A DNA stretch of 46,903 nt from Lachnospiraceae bacterium. Its GTDB lineage: Bacteria > Bacillota > Clostridia > Lachnospirales > Lachnospiraceae. The stretch lies in assembly GCA_022510725.1 (NCBI GenBank), contig JAFLSW010000017.1, positions 1 to 46,903 on the forward strand, given 5' to 3'. Below, in pieces: positions 32,360 through 40,484 of this stretch (positions are counted from its first letter, which is position 1; each line of letters starts with the position of its first letter). Below the pieces are notes generated by a model, which saw nothing but the letters and a program-made list of their open reading frames with translations, was not told the origin of the DNA and searched no databases. Both the position numbers and the translations under genes were made by a program.

Positions 32360-33436
32360 ATGGAAACAGGCAAGGATGAAGCCATAAAGCAGGTTTTAAG
32401 AAAAGCCCATAACAAAGAAAGCATAACGGTAGCCGCATTTGGAGGCTCCATTACAGAAGGCTTTTATGCATCTTCTCCCGAAAAGTCCTACGCAGGAATC
32501 GTAAAAGCCTGGTGGGAAAATATTTTTAAAGATACCGCTATTACCTATGTCAATGCAGGCATCGGTGCTACGGATTCCTATCTGGGAGAACATCGGGTCC
32601 ATCGGGATATCTTAAAGCACCATCCCGACTTTATGGTAGTGGATTTTACCGTAAACGATCATGAAAAGCCTTTCTTTGAGGAAAGCTATGACCGCCTGAT
32701 GCGGACACTATTGTCTGCGCCGGATGCTCCTGCCATACTGCTGTTGTTTATGACCATGGAAGATGGGACCAGTGCGGCAAGCCTTCACAGAAAGGTGGCA
32801 GCCCGTTATGATCTTCCTGTTATCGACTATAAGACCAGAGTTCTTTCCGATATTGAAAAAGGAGAATATACCTGGCAGGATATTTCCCCTGATGATATCC
32901 ATCCAAACGATAGAGGGCATGAGATTGCCGGTGGCATGATATGTTCTTATCTGAATGAATTGTATGATCAGGTAAAACGGGAGAACCTGGCAGAGAATTC
33001 CGATGATCATAAGAAAGCAACTAAGATAGGCTGGGAAGTACCGGCTAAAACCGAGATCCTGGACAATGAGACCATTTCCCCTGTTAATACAGGCGGTTTT
33101 ATAAAAGCAGATCTGCATCCTCATTTGCACAAGGGTTGGGTTGGCACATGCAAGGATGCGGGATTGGAATTCGAGTTATCATTCGCTAACCTTGGGATGA
33201 CCTATTTAAAATCCGTATCCGGTGGATTCGGCAAGGCGGATATCTTTGTGGACGGTGTCTGCGTGGAAACACTGGATGGAGACTTTACAGGCGGTTTTGG
33301 GGATTACGGACAAAGTGACCGGGTTTATGTATCGGATGAAAAGAAACAGCATCATGTGATCATAAAGGTGAAGGAACCGGAAGGACAGGATGAGAAGAAA
33401 GTAAAGTTTGGGGTGCTGGCGTTGTTGGTATCTTAA
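32360..33436 (+). CDS. SGNH/GDSL-family hydrolase
   Basis: 358 residues, no signal peptide, so cytosolic as annotated. Block I is FGGSITEG with the nucleophile Ser 30; block II Gly is in NAGIGAT; block III Asn is N99 in FTVND; block V is DDIHPN with D178 and H181. All four catalytic blocks are present. The C-terminal 110 residues form a beta-rich domain (LEFELSFANLGMTYL, GFGKADIFVDGV). Such enzymes usually remove acetyl groups from oligosaccharides, which would fit uptake of an acetylated glycan by the upstream permeases; that is inference. Last gene of the operon, followed by the long inverted repeat. Confidence 0.85.
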   Translation: METGKDEAIKQVLRKAHNKESITVAAFGGSITEGFYASSPEKSYAGIVKAWWENIFKDTAITYVNAGIGATDSYLGEHRVHRDILKHHPDFMVVDFTVNDHEKPFFEESYDRLMRTLLSAPDAPAILLLFMTMEDGTSAASLHRKVAARYDLPVIDYKTRVLSDIEKGEYTWQDISPDDIHPNDRGHEIAGGMICSYLNELYDQVKRENLAENSDDHKKATKIGWEVPAKTEILDNETISPVNTGGFIKADLHPHLHKGWVGTCKDAGLEFELSFANLGMTYLKSVSGGFGKADIFVDGVCVETLDGDFTGGFGDYGQSDRVYVSDEKKQHHVIIKVKEPEGQDEKKVKFGVLALLVS

Positions 33437-33455
33437 AAGATTTTAAATATTAAGT

Positions 33456-33664
33456 TCTTGCGGACCGGTACACTTTTTCGAGAACGGATAAGTCTTTCGG
33501 AAAACTCTAATCATCACATATCAGACGCTAATACGACAGCCCATTTCAATAAACTCGCTAAGCTCAGACAGTATTGAAATGGGCTGTAAGCATCTTCTAT
33601 GTGCTGATTGAGTTTTCGACGAAAGGACTTATATGGTTCTCGATAAAAGTGTCCGGCCGCAAGA
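33456..33664. repeat. Long imperfect inverted repeat (about 95-nt arms)
   Basis: Left arm 33456-33551 and right arm 33572-33664 are reverse complements over nearly their whole length with small bulges, leaving a loop of about 20 nt (33552-33571). Outer ends are TCTTGCGG and CCGCAAGA; the innermost 17 nt, CAGCCCATTTCAATA and its partner, are exact. Both arms share CACTTTT.TCGAGAAC, ATAAGTC and GAAAACTC blocks. There is no transposase and no coding frame. It may be a dispersed non-autonomous element or the gene of a very long hairpin RNA. Confidence 0.85.
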
Positions 33665-33733
33665 GTAACATGTAAATCCTTTAGAAAAAACAATGTTTAT
33701 GAAGGAGAAAGAATATATAATGACTTATAACTG

Positions 33734-33759
33734 AGGCACTTTTAATCAAGTGCCTTTTT
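33734..33759 (+). terminator. Rho-independent terminator after the inverted repeat
   Basis: AGGCACTT (33734-33741) with AAGTGCCT (33748-33755), then TTTTT. It ends any transcript from the upstream operon or repeat before the sigma-factor gene. Confidence 0.78.
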
Positions 33760-33909
33760 AAGTTCTTTCATTAGATTTTCTCAAAAGACTTATCAGGTCT
33801 TGATGAAAAGTGATTTCAGCCATAAAGCATTTCTTTGAACCATTCCATGATTTATGACAACATTAAGTAAAGGGCAACCTTTAAGATATCTTATTGGCAG
33901 GTAACAAAC

Positions 33910-34431
33910 ATGACAAAAGCAGAGTGGGAAAACTGGATAGTGATATACGGCAGGCAGATCTATTCCTTTTGCCGGTATCTGACCCATGACAGGGAAGAAG
34001 CCGACGATCTGTATCAGGACACCTTTTTAACGGCCATCAGGCAGCAGGAGCGTATCATGCCGGGGGAATCCGCCAAGGGATATCTTTTGGCCATTGCCAT
34101 GAATCTGTATAAAAACAGAAAAAAGAAGTTTGCGGTGCGAAACCGAATCGCTAAGATGCAAAGCTTGGGAGAGGAAGAACAAATTATACCGGATCAGGAA
34201 ACGACACCTTTGGAGAAGTGCCTAAAACAAGAGGAAGAAAGGAAGGTTCGGGAAGCGGTGAACAGCCTTTCGGATAAGTACCGGCTGCCTGTTCTTTTAT
34301 ACTACATGGAAGATATGGATCTGTCCCAGATTGCTTCTTTAATGAAACTGCCTGTGGGTACGGTAAAAAGCCGTCTTTATCACGCCAGAATGCTGTTAAA
34401 AAAGAAATTGGAGGTTGTTTTAAATGAATAG
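33910..34431 (+). CDS. ECF-type RNA polymerase sigma factor
   Basis: 173 residues, the usual ECF length. Region 2 carries YSFCRYLTHDREEADDLYQDTFLTAIRQ (-10 recognition) and region 4 carries DLSQIASLMKLPVGTVKSRLYHARMLLKKKL (helix-turn-helix, -35 recognition). It directs polymerase to a small set of promoters when released by its anti-sigma factor, whose likely gene overlaps the end of this one by 8 nt. The ribosome site is weak. A possible self-regulated promoter element (GCAACCTTT about 25 nt upstream) is present but not convincing. Confidence 0.92.
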   Translation: MTKAEWENWIVIYGRQIYSFCRYLTHDREEADDLYQDTFLTAIRQQERIMPGESAKGYLLAIAMNLYKNRKKKFAVRNRIAKMQSLGEEEQIIPDQETTPLEKCLKQEEERKVREAVNSLSDKYRLPVLLYYMEDMDLSQIASLMKLPVGTVKSRLYHARMLLKKKLEVVLNE

Positions 34432-35620
34432 AGATATCGATCATATTTTAAAACATGCCCTTTCTCCAAAAGAAGAGCCGTCGGAGCAGTTACAGGCCCG
34501 ACTGCTTACAAGCTTAAAGGAGATGGATGATATGAAACAGGACAAAATAAGAAAAGGAATGAAGAGGCTTCCTATGGCAGCAGCCATTACCCTGACTGCA
34601 TTTTTGGTGTGCTCGGGAACTGCCTATGCAGCATGGAGATATCTGACCCCGCAGCAGGTGGCGAAAGAAGCAGAGCGGGATGAATTGGCACAGGCCTTCC
34701 AGGGAGAGGATGCGATCCTCATCAATGAAAAACAAAGCTATGGCGGTTATACCGTTACCCTACTTGGCATGACCAGCGGAAAAAATCTGGAAGCTTATAC
34801 GGAGGAAGAGCAGGTAGAAAGTGATAAGATGTATGTGGTAACCGCTGTTGAAAATGCAGATGGCAGCCCCATGCCCAAAACTGCTGATGATGCATATATG
34901 GATATTAGCTTTTTTGCTTCTCCTATGATAAGCGGTTTCAATCCCGCTTTCTATAATGTTGCAACTCTGGGCGGAAGCTATATGGAGATGGAACGGGATG
35001 GTATCTTATACCGTATTACCGACTGCGACAGCATATTGATCTTTGCAGACAGACAGCTTTACTTCAGCGTTCAGTCCGGAATGTTTCATGACAACAGAGC
35101 ATATGTCTATGATGAAGAGACAGGCATGATCACAAGAAATGAGAATTACGAAGGCTTAAATGCACTGTTTACTTTGCCTATTGATCCTTCCTTGGCCGAT
35201 AAAGAAGCCCAGAAAAGATATCTGGCGGAATGGGATGCGCTCATGAACGGAGAAGGCAAAACAGAAGAGATAGAGGAGCCGAAAGCGGTGGAAGATGTGA
35301 GGGCATTTCTTGACAGCCTTACTCCGGAAAATATAGAACAGTATGCAGAGCCTGTTGCCGGTACCAGACAGGTTGTTACGCCGGATGAAGAAGGTGTCTT
35401 TACCGTTTCCTGGGAAACGGAAGGCGGAGCGGGAGGAAGGGCCACCAACCTGGTAAGTACCATCTTTCCTGACGGAAAGCCCGGCATGTGTCAAAGCTTT
35501 GGCTGGTCAGCCGGCGATGTGAATGACGATATGGAGCAATTCCGGGAAAAGGTAAAGATTGAAGTGTATATCTTAAATGAAGATGGTACGGTTACCTTTG
35601 AGATCTGGAAATTAAAATAA
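34424..35620 (+). CDS. Membrane anti-sigma-factor-like protein (DUF4179 type)
   Basis: 398 residues. An N-terminal cytosolic stretch of about 45 residues is followed by a single helix (PMAAAITLTAFLVCSGTAYAAW, about 47-68) and a large outside domain of about 320 residues. This layout, and its position overlapping an ECF sigma gene, mark it as the cognate anti-sigma factor. The outside part begins with sequence like DUF4179 proteins of Clostridia (AKEAERDELAQAF). The signal it senses is unknown. A terminator lies just after its stop. Confidence 0.75.
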   Translation: MNRDIDHILKHALSPKEEPSEQLQARLLTSLKEMDDMKQDKIRKGMKRLPMAAAITLTAFLVCSGTAYAAWRYLTPQQVAKEAERDELAQAFQGEDAILINEKQSYGGYTVTLLGMTSGKNLEAYTEEEQVESDKMYVVTAVENADGSPMPKTADDAYMDISFFASPMISGFNPAFYNVATLGGSYMEMERDGILYRITDCDSILIFADRQLYFSVQSGMFHDNRAYVYDEETGMITRNENYEGLNALFTLPIDPSLADKEAQKRYLAEWDALMNGEGKTEEIEEPKAVEDVRAFLDSLTPENIEQYAEPVAGTRQVVTPDEEGVFTVSWETEGGAGGRATNLVSTIFPDGKPGMCQSFGWSAGDVNDDMEQFREKVKIEVYILNEDGTVTFEIWKLK

Positions 35621-35642
35621 GGAGTGCAAAATCATAGCGAAA

Positions 35643-35673
35643 GGTCCCTGCTAACCGGCAGGGATCTTTTTTT
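35643..35673 (+). terminator. Terminator of the sigma/anti-sigma operon
   Basis: GGTCCCTGC with GCAGGGATC around TAACCG, followed by seven T. Confidence 0.87.
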
Positions 35674-35692
35674 GTTGTTTATGGATATTCAG

Positions 35693-35721
35693 TTGATTTT
35701 TAATAGGTAAAATAGTAAAAT
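35693..35721 (+). promoter_or_regulatory. Candidate sigma-A promoter of the phosphorelay operon
   Basis: TTGATT (35693-35698), a 17-nt spacer and TAAAAT (35716-35721), 54 nt upstream of the ATG. Confidence 0.5.
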
Positions 35722-35774
35722 TTGAATAGATATTTGTGCTATAGCGAGAAAAAGTAAAAAGGGAGAGAACGGAA

Positions 35775-36587
35775 ATGAATACAGACACCAACACAAGCTA
35801 CAAATTCTTATTAGCAGGTCAAAATCAGGCGATAATAGATGATTTCTTTGTATCGTTGGAGGATATAGAGCCTGTGACGACCTCTCTGCGCTGGCAGGAT
35901 ATGTTAAATCATGTAAAGAATTTTAAACCGGATGTATTTGTTTATTGTATAGAAAATGAATCGTCCCAGAATGTGAAACAGATGGTTTCCTTAAAGCTCC
36001 GTCTGGAGAAAGAGCGGATTCCTTTTGTGCTGATCGGTTCGGAAGAGGATTGTGCAAAATTTCAAAAAGATGCTGCGTCCAGCACGGCGGATCTTATTTT
36101 AAAGAAGCCTCTTGAAGCAGCCGTTATCGAGGAAAAGATAATCCAGTACATAGATGTTCACCGTAAGCAGGAAGAACTTCTCCAGGAAGAAGCAAAACTA
36201 AAACGGCCTCTTCCCCATATTTTGGTGGTAGACGACGATTCCACCATGCTTAAGACCATCAAGGAACAGCTAAAGGAAGAGTATAGTGTTGCTACCGCTA
36301 TCAGTGGCAAGATCGCCATGAAGTTTTTGGAGAACAAGAAGACCGATCTGATCTTGTTGGATTATGAAATGCCGGGAGAAAAAGGTCCCGATATCTTGAA
36401 AAAGCTGCGGGAAAATGAATCCACAAAGGATACCCCTGTTATTTTCCTGACGGGTGTGACACAGAGAGAAAAGATTGCCCAGGTGCTTTCCTTAAAACCC
36501 CAGGGTTACCTGTTAAAGCCCATTGAGCATGAGAAACTGATGGAAGCCATCAAAGCGGTACTGCCGGGAGAGGATAAAGATGCATAA
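35775..36587 (+). CDS. Double receiver-domain response regulator without output domain
   Basis: 270 residues. Residues about 8-130 look like a receiver fold (SYKFLLAGQNQAIIDDF) but lack a phosphoacceptor: the expected Asp position reads YCIEN. Residues about 143-265 are a complete receiver (PHILVVDDDSTMLKTI), with the phosphoacceptor Asp 196 (LLDYEMPG), Thr in LTGVT and Lys in LLKPIEHEK. No DNA-binding or enzymatic domain follows. It overlaps the kinase gene by 8 nt, so it probably acts as a phosphate sink, adaptor or intermediate in that relay. GGGAGAG precedes the ATG. Confidence 0.87.
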   Translation: MNTDTNTSYKFLLAGQNQAIIDDFFVSLEDIEPVTTSLRWQDMLNHVKNFKPDVFVYCIENESSQNVKQMVSLKLRLEKERIPFVLIGSEEDCAKFQKDAASSTADLILKKPLEAAVIEEKIIQYIDVHRKQEELLQEEAKLKRPLPHILVVDDDSTMLKTIKEQLKEEYSVATAISGKIAMKFLENKKTDLILLDYEMPGEKGPDILKKLRENESTKDTPVIFLTGVTQREKIAQVLSLKPQGYLLKPIEHEKLMEAIKAVLPGEDKDA

Positions 36588-39249
36588 GGATATTTACTTA
36601 ACCGACCTAATTGATGTCAGTGTACTCCAGCGTATTCAAAATGCCTTTTCGGAGTTGACCGGTATGGCTGCCCTGACCACGGATATGACCGGAACGCCAG
36701 TTACGGAGGGCAGTAATTTTTCCCATTTTTGTATGGACCTTGTGAGAACCACGGAAGAGGGCAGACGGTATTGCGAATGGTGTGATAAGTATGGAGCGGA
36801 GCAGACCAGAGAAAGAGGCTATCAGACCACTTATTATTGTCATGCCGGATTGATCGATTTTGCTGCCCCCATTACTCTTCATGGAGAGCAGATCGGATGC
36901 TTTATCGGAGGACAAGTCTTAAGCAAAAAGCCGGATCTGGAAAAAATGCGGACGGTAGCAAATGCGATCGGTGTGGACCAAAAAGAGCTGATAGAGGCCG
37001 CAGGCAAGATAAGGATTTTGGAAAAAGAGGTCATTGACAGAGCGGCATACTTTTTATATGAGATCGCTGCCGTTTTATCTGATATGGCATACAGCAGATA
37101 TCTGATGGAACAGGCGGAGGAAGATATGGCAAAGGCGGCTCAGATGAAGTCGGATTTCCTTGCCAATATGAGCCATGAGATCCGGACACCTATGAATGCG
37201 GTGATCGGTATGGCGGAAATGGCGCTGCGGGAAGACCTGCCCCCTTCCGCCCGTTATTATATCAATCAGATCAAATCCTCCGGCAGGGAGCTTCTTACCA
37301 TCATCAATGATATCCTGGATTTTTCCAAGGTAGAGTCGGGAAAAATGGATATTGTTCCGGTGGAATATGAGACCATGTCCATTATCAATGATGTGGTCAA
37401 TGTGATCGAAACCCGTTTGCAGGATAAGCCGGTGGAACTGATCGTTAATCTGCGTCCTGATGTTCCCAGGCTGCTTTATGGCGATAATATCCGTATCAAG
37501 CAGGTATTGATCAATATTGCCAATAATGCGGCTAAGTTTACCAAAGAAGGAAAAGTTACCATAGGCTTAAGTTATAACAGGAAATCTGTGGATCTTATTG
37601 AAATGCAGATCGATGTGGAAGACACCGGCATCGGTATCAAAGAAGAAAATTTGGATAAGATATTCCAGTCCTTCCAGCAGGTGGATTCCAAACGAAACCG
37701 CAATATAGAAGGAACCGGTCTGGGACTTGCCATATCCCAGCAATTGCTCTCCCTTATGGGCGGAGAGATCAAAGTGGAAAGCAAATACGGCAAAGGCAGT
37801 AAATTTTCCCTTGTTTTCCCCCAAACGGTGTTGGATAATACTTTCTCCATTCAGTTGACGGATGCAGAGACCAAGGCGGTTGCAGGGCTGATCGCAAATC
37901 CCCATGTAAGAGAGCAGCTTGCCATAGACTGTGATATATTGGGTGTATTTTATTATGACATTGCTTCACCGGAAATGCTTTTGGAATATGTAGACAAGCA
38001 CAGTGGCAGAGAACTGTTTCTTTTCGTTGAACAGGAGCTGTTTACAAAGGATTGGGAAAAGTTTGCAAAAGAGAATCCGGATATCCGTTTTGTGCTGCTT
38101 TTGGATTTCTTTGAGGACAAGCAATACGGCATTCCCAATCTGATGATCGTGAAAAAACCCGTTTATGCTTTAAATCTTACTACCATCTTAAAGGGTGGCA
38201 ATTTGATTGAAGTGGCGGATAAAGATGAAAATGACAACATTGAATTTACTGCGCCGGAAGCGGAAGTTTTGATCGTAGATGATAACAGTATCAATCTGGT
38301 GGTTGCAGAAGGCTTGTTAAAGCCCCTCCAAATGAAGGTCCAGACTGCAGCCAGCGGGCAGGAAGCCATTGAAAAGGTAAAACACAATCACTTTGACCTT
38401 ATTTTCATGGATCATATGATGCCGGAAATGGATGGTATTGAAACCACCCATATTCTCCGGGAAATGGAGGAATGTAAAGAGACTCCCATTATTGCCTTGT
38501 CCGCAAACGCCATAGGAGATATTCAGGAAAGGTTTATCAATGAAGGGATGAATGATTTCGTTGCAAAACCGATTGAGTTTCATACCCTGATAGTAAAGGT
38601 GAGGACATGGCTGCCTGCGGAAAAGATCCAGAAAGGCGCAGCAGAGGTTGAGGCACAAGAAGTAAACGCTATACCGGATTCCATTGGCGATCTGGATAAG
38701 GAAACTGCCGTCAATATGCTGGGCAGTGAGCAATTGTTCTTCACTATTCTGGAAAATTATTATAAGGCAATCGAGAAGAAAGCTGCTCTCATCAGAGAGA
38801 CATGGGAAAGCGAAGACATAGAGCGTTACACCATTGAGGTTCATGCCTTAAAGAGCCTGTCGAAGCAGATCGGTGCCACAGCCCTTTCGGAAATGGCGCT
38901 GGAGCTGGAAAAAGCGGGCAATGAGAAGAATATGGCTTACATCAATGAGAATACGGAACCTTTGCTTGAGAAGTATCTGTCATATCTTCCTGTTTTAGAG
39001 CCTTTGTTCCGGAAAGAAGAGGATGATACCGAAAAACAGGATATAGACAAAGATACCCTGCTTTCCTTCTTTGCGAAACTGAGAGCGGCGGCAGAAGAAC
39101 TGGATATGGATTCCATGGAAGAAGCAATTGCCGAGATGGAAAAGTATCGTTATGGCGAAAGGCAGGAGCTCTTTGATCGTTTGAAGGATGCGGTAGAGGG
39201 GATGGATACGGAAGCCTGTGAAGAGATCCTGTCAGAGTGGGAAGGCTGA
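36580..39249 (+). CDS. PocR-type hybrid sensor histidine kinase with REC and Hpt
   Basis: 889 residues, no membrane helix. Residues about 5-165 are a PocR-type ligand-binding domain (LQRIQNAFSELTGMAALTTD, CEWCDKYG, YYCHAGLIDFAAPI, IGCFIGGQ), with Cys residues that may bind a ligand or metal. The HisKA domain has H199 in NMSHEIRTPMNAVIG. The ATPase domain follows (EDTGIGI, GTGLGLAIS). A receiver has Asp 611 (FMDHMMPEMDGI). A C-terminal Hpt domain has His 755 (EVHALKSLSKQIG). Thus a complete His-Asp-His relay in one protein, with the double receiver protein as partner. PocR domains sense small carbon compounds in the 1,2-propanediol regulator; the ligand here is unknown. Confidence 0.9.
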   Translation: MHKDIYLTDLIDVSVLQRIQNAFSELTGMAALTTDMTGTPVTEGSNFSHFCMDLVRTTEEGRRYCEWCDKYGAEQTRERGYQTTYYCHAGLIDFAAPITLHGEQIGCFIGGQVLSKKPDLEKMRTVANAIGVDQKELIEAAGKIRILEKEVIDRAAYFLYEIAAVLSDMAYSRYLMEQAEEDMAKAAQMKSDFLANMSHEIRTPMNAVIGMAEMALREDLPPSARYYINQIKSSGRELLTIINDILDFSKVESGKMDIVPVEYETMSIINDVVNVIETRLQDKPVELIVNLRPDVPRLLYGDNIRIKQVLINIANNAAKFTKEGKVTIGLSYNRKSVDLIEMQIDVEDTGIGIKEENLDKIFQSFQQVDSKRNRNIEGTGLGLAISQQLLSLMGGEIKVESKYGKGSKFSLVFPQTVLDNTFSIQLTDAETKAVAGLIANPHVREQLAIDCDILGVFYYDIASPEMLLEYVDKHSGRELFLFVEQELFTKDWEKFAKENPDIRFVLLLDFFEDKQYGIPNLMIVKKPVYALNLTTILKGGNLIEVADKDENDNIEFTAPEAEVLIVDDNSINLVVAEGLLKPLQMKVQTAASGQEAIEKVKHNHFDLIFMDHMMPEMDGIETTHILREMEECKETPIIALSANAIGDIQERFINEGMNDFVAKPIEFHTLIVKVRTWLPAEKIQKGAAEVEAQEVNAIPDSIGDLDKETAVNMLGSEQLFFTILENYYKAIEKKAALIRETWESEDIERYTIEVHALKSLSKQIGATALSEMALELEKAGNEKNMAYINENTEPLLEKYLSYLPVLEPLFRKEEDDTEKQDIDKDTLLSFFAKLRAAAEELDMDSMEEAIAEMEKYRYGERQELFDRLKDAVEGMDTEACEEILSEWEG

Positions 39250-39284
39250 GGCGCTTTTATACCAACCTGATATAAATGATTCTT

Positions 39285-39312
39285 TCGGCTGTCGCTCTGA
39301 CAGCCGATTTTT
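39285..39312 (+). terminator. Terminator of the phosphorelay operon
   Basis: TCGGCTGTC (39285-39293) with GACAGCCGA (39299-39307), then TTTTT. Between here and the dgt start is an A-rich stretch and a small hairpin-forming sequence (CGTG..AAAAT/ATTTT..CACG, about 39413-39445), probably the leader of the dgt operon. Confidence 0.87.
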
Positions 39313-39465
39313 CTTGGCATTTCGCCATATTTTACAAAATGACAGCAAATAGGATACAAAGATTAAAAATAAAAAAAGGAAATAAAAGGATTTTGCAGAA
39401 TATGTAAGGTAGGCGTGTGAAAATCGGAATTTTGTCTCACGGCGTCCAAAAAGGAAGAATGTAAT

Positions 39466-40473
39466 ATGACCATTAGAGAAAATTTAGAACAATGGGAAAG
39501 TGAATATTTAAGCCCTTATGCCTGTCTTTCCAGAGAAAGCAAAGGCAGGGCAAGAGAAGAAGAACAATGCGATATCCGTCCTGTTTTTCAACGGGACAGG
39601 GATCGGATCTTACATAGCAAATCTTTTCGCAGATTAAAGGATAAGACCCAGGTCTTTTTAACACCTGACGGAGACCATTATCGGACTAGGCTGACCCATA
39701 CCCTGGAAGTTTCCCAAAACGCCAGGACCATTGCCAAGGCCCTTAGGCTGAATGAGGATCTGGTAGAGGCCATTGCCCTGGGCCATGATTTGGGCCATAC
39801 GCCTTTTGGCCATGCGGGAGAAAGGGCTTTGAACCGGGTTTGCCCAGACGGGTTTGAGCACAGCGCCCAAAGTGTCCGTACTGTAGATGTGCTGGAAAAA
39901 CACGGTCAGGGTCTGAATCTGACTTATGAAGTAAGAGATGGCATCAGGAATCATCAGACCTCAAGAATGCCTTCCACATTAGAAGGAAAGATCGTACGGC
40001 TTTCGGATAAGATCGCTTATATTCACCATGACATGGATGATGCGATCCGGGGAAATATCCTGAAAGATTCGGATGTGCCTAAAAGCATCGGTGCCGTGAT
40101 CGGTTATACTCTGTCTGAGCGTTTAGACAGCTTTATTCATGATATCGTCATAAACAGCCAGGGGAAAAATGACATCGTTATGTCAGAGCCGGTTGCGAAA
40201 GCCATGCAGGAAATGCGGCAGTTTATGTTTGAAAATGTTTATCAGAACCAGACGGCTAAGGCAGAAGAGGGCAAGGCGGAAATGCTGATGGAAGCCCTTT
40301 ATGATTATTATCTGAATCATCTTGATAAGATTCCAAGAGAAACCCTGGAGTTGATGGAACGGGATGGCACCCAAAAAGAGCAGATCGTCTGTGATTATGT
40401 TGGGGCTATGACCGACAGATTTGCCATTGCCAAGTATGAGGAGCTTTTTATTCCCAAGACCTGGCACGGCTGA
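39466..40473 (+). CDS. dgt: Deoxyguanosinetriphosphate triphosphohydrolase-like protein
   Basis: 335 residues, short type II dGTPase-like HD protein. Metal site: H78 (RLTHTLEV), H107-D108 (ALGHDLGHTPFGHAGE) and a late Asp (SDKIAYIHHDMDD). It removes triphosphate from dNTPs, controlling nucleotide pools. First gene of the replication-transcription operon with dnaG and rpoD, an arrangement usual in Clostridia. The stop shares its A with an ATG for dnaG. Confidence 0.92.
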   Translation: MTIRENLEQWESEYLSPYACLSRESKGRAREEEQCDIRPVFQRDRDRILHSKSFRRLKDKTQVFLTPDGDHYRTRLTHTLEVSQNARTIAKALRLNEDLVEAIALGHDLGHTPFGHAGERALNRVCPDGFEHSAQSVRTVDVLEKHGQGLNLTYEVRDGIRNHQTSRMPSTLEGKIVRLSDKIAYIHHDMDDAIRGNILKDSDVPKSIGAVIGYTLSERLDSFIHDIVINSQGKNDIVMSEPVAKAMQEMRQFMFENVYQNQTAKAEEGKAEMLMEALYDYYLNHLDKIPRETLELMERDGTQKEQIVCDYVGAMTDRFAIAKYEELFIPKTWHG

Positions 40474-40484
40474 TGGAGAAAAAG

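Noticed and set aside
33437-33909. CRISPR-like or tandem-repeat array near the long inverted repeat
   Set aside because: The repeats are inverted, not direct, with no regular spacers.
33870-33909. Self-regulated ECF promoter upstream of the sigma gene
   Set aside because: GCAACCTTT resembles an ECF -35, but the -10 side is unclear and would leave almost no leader.
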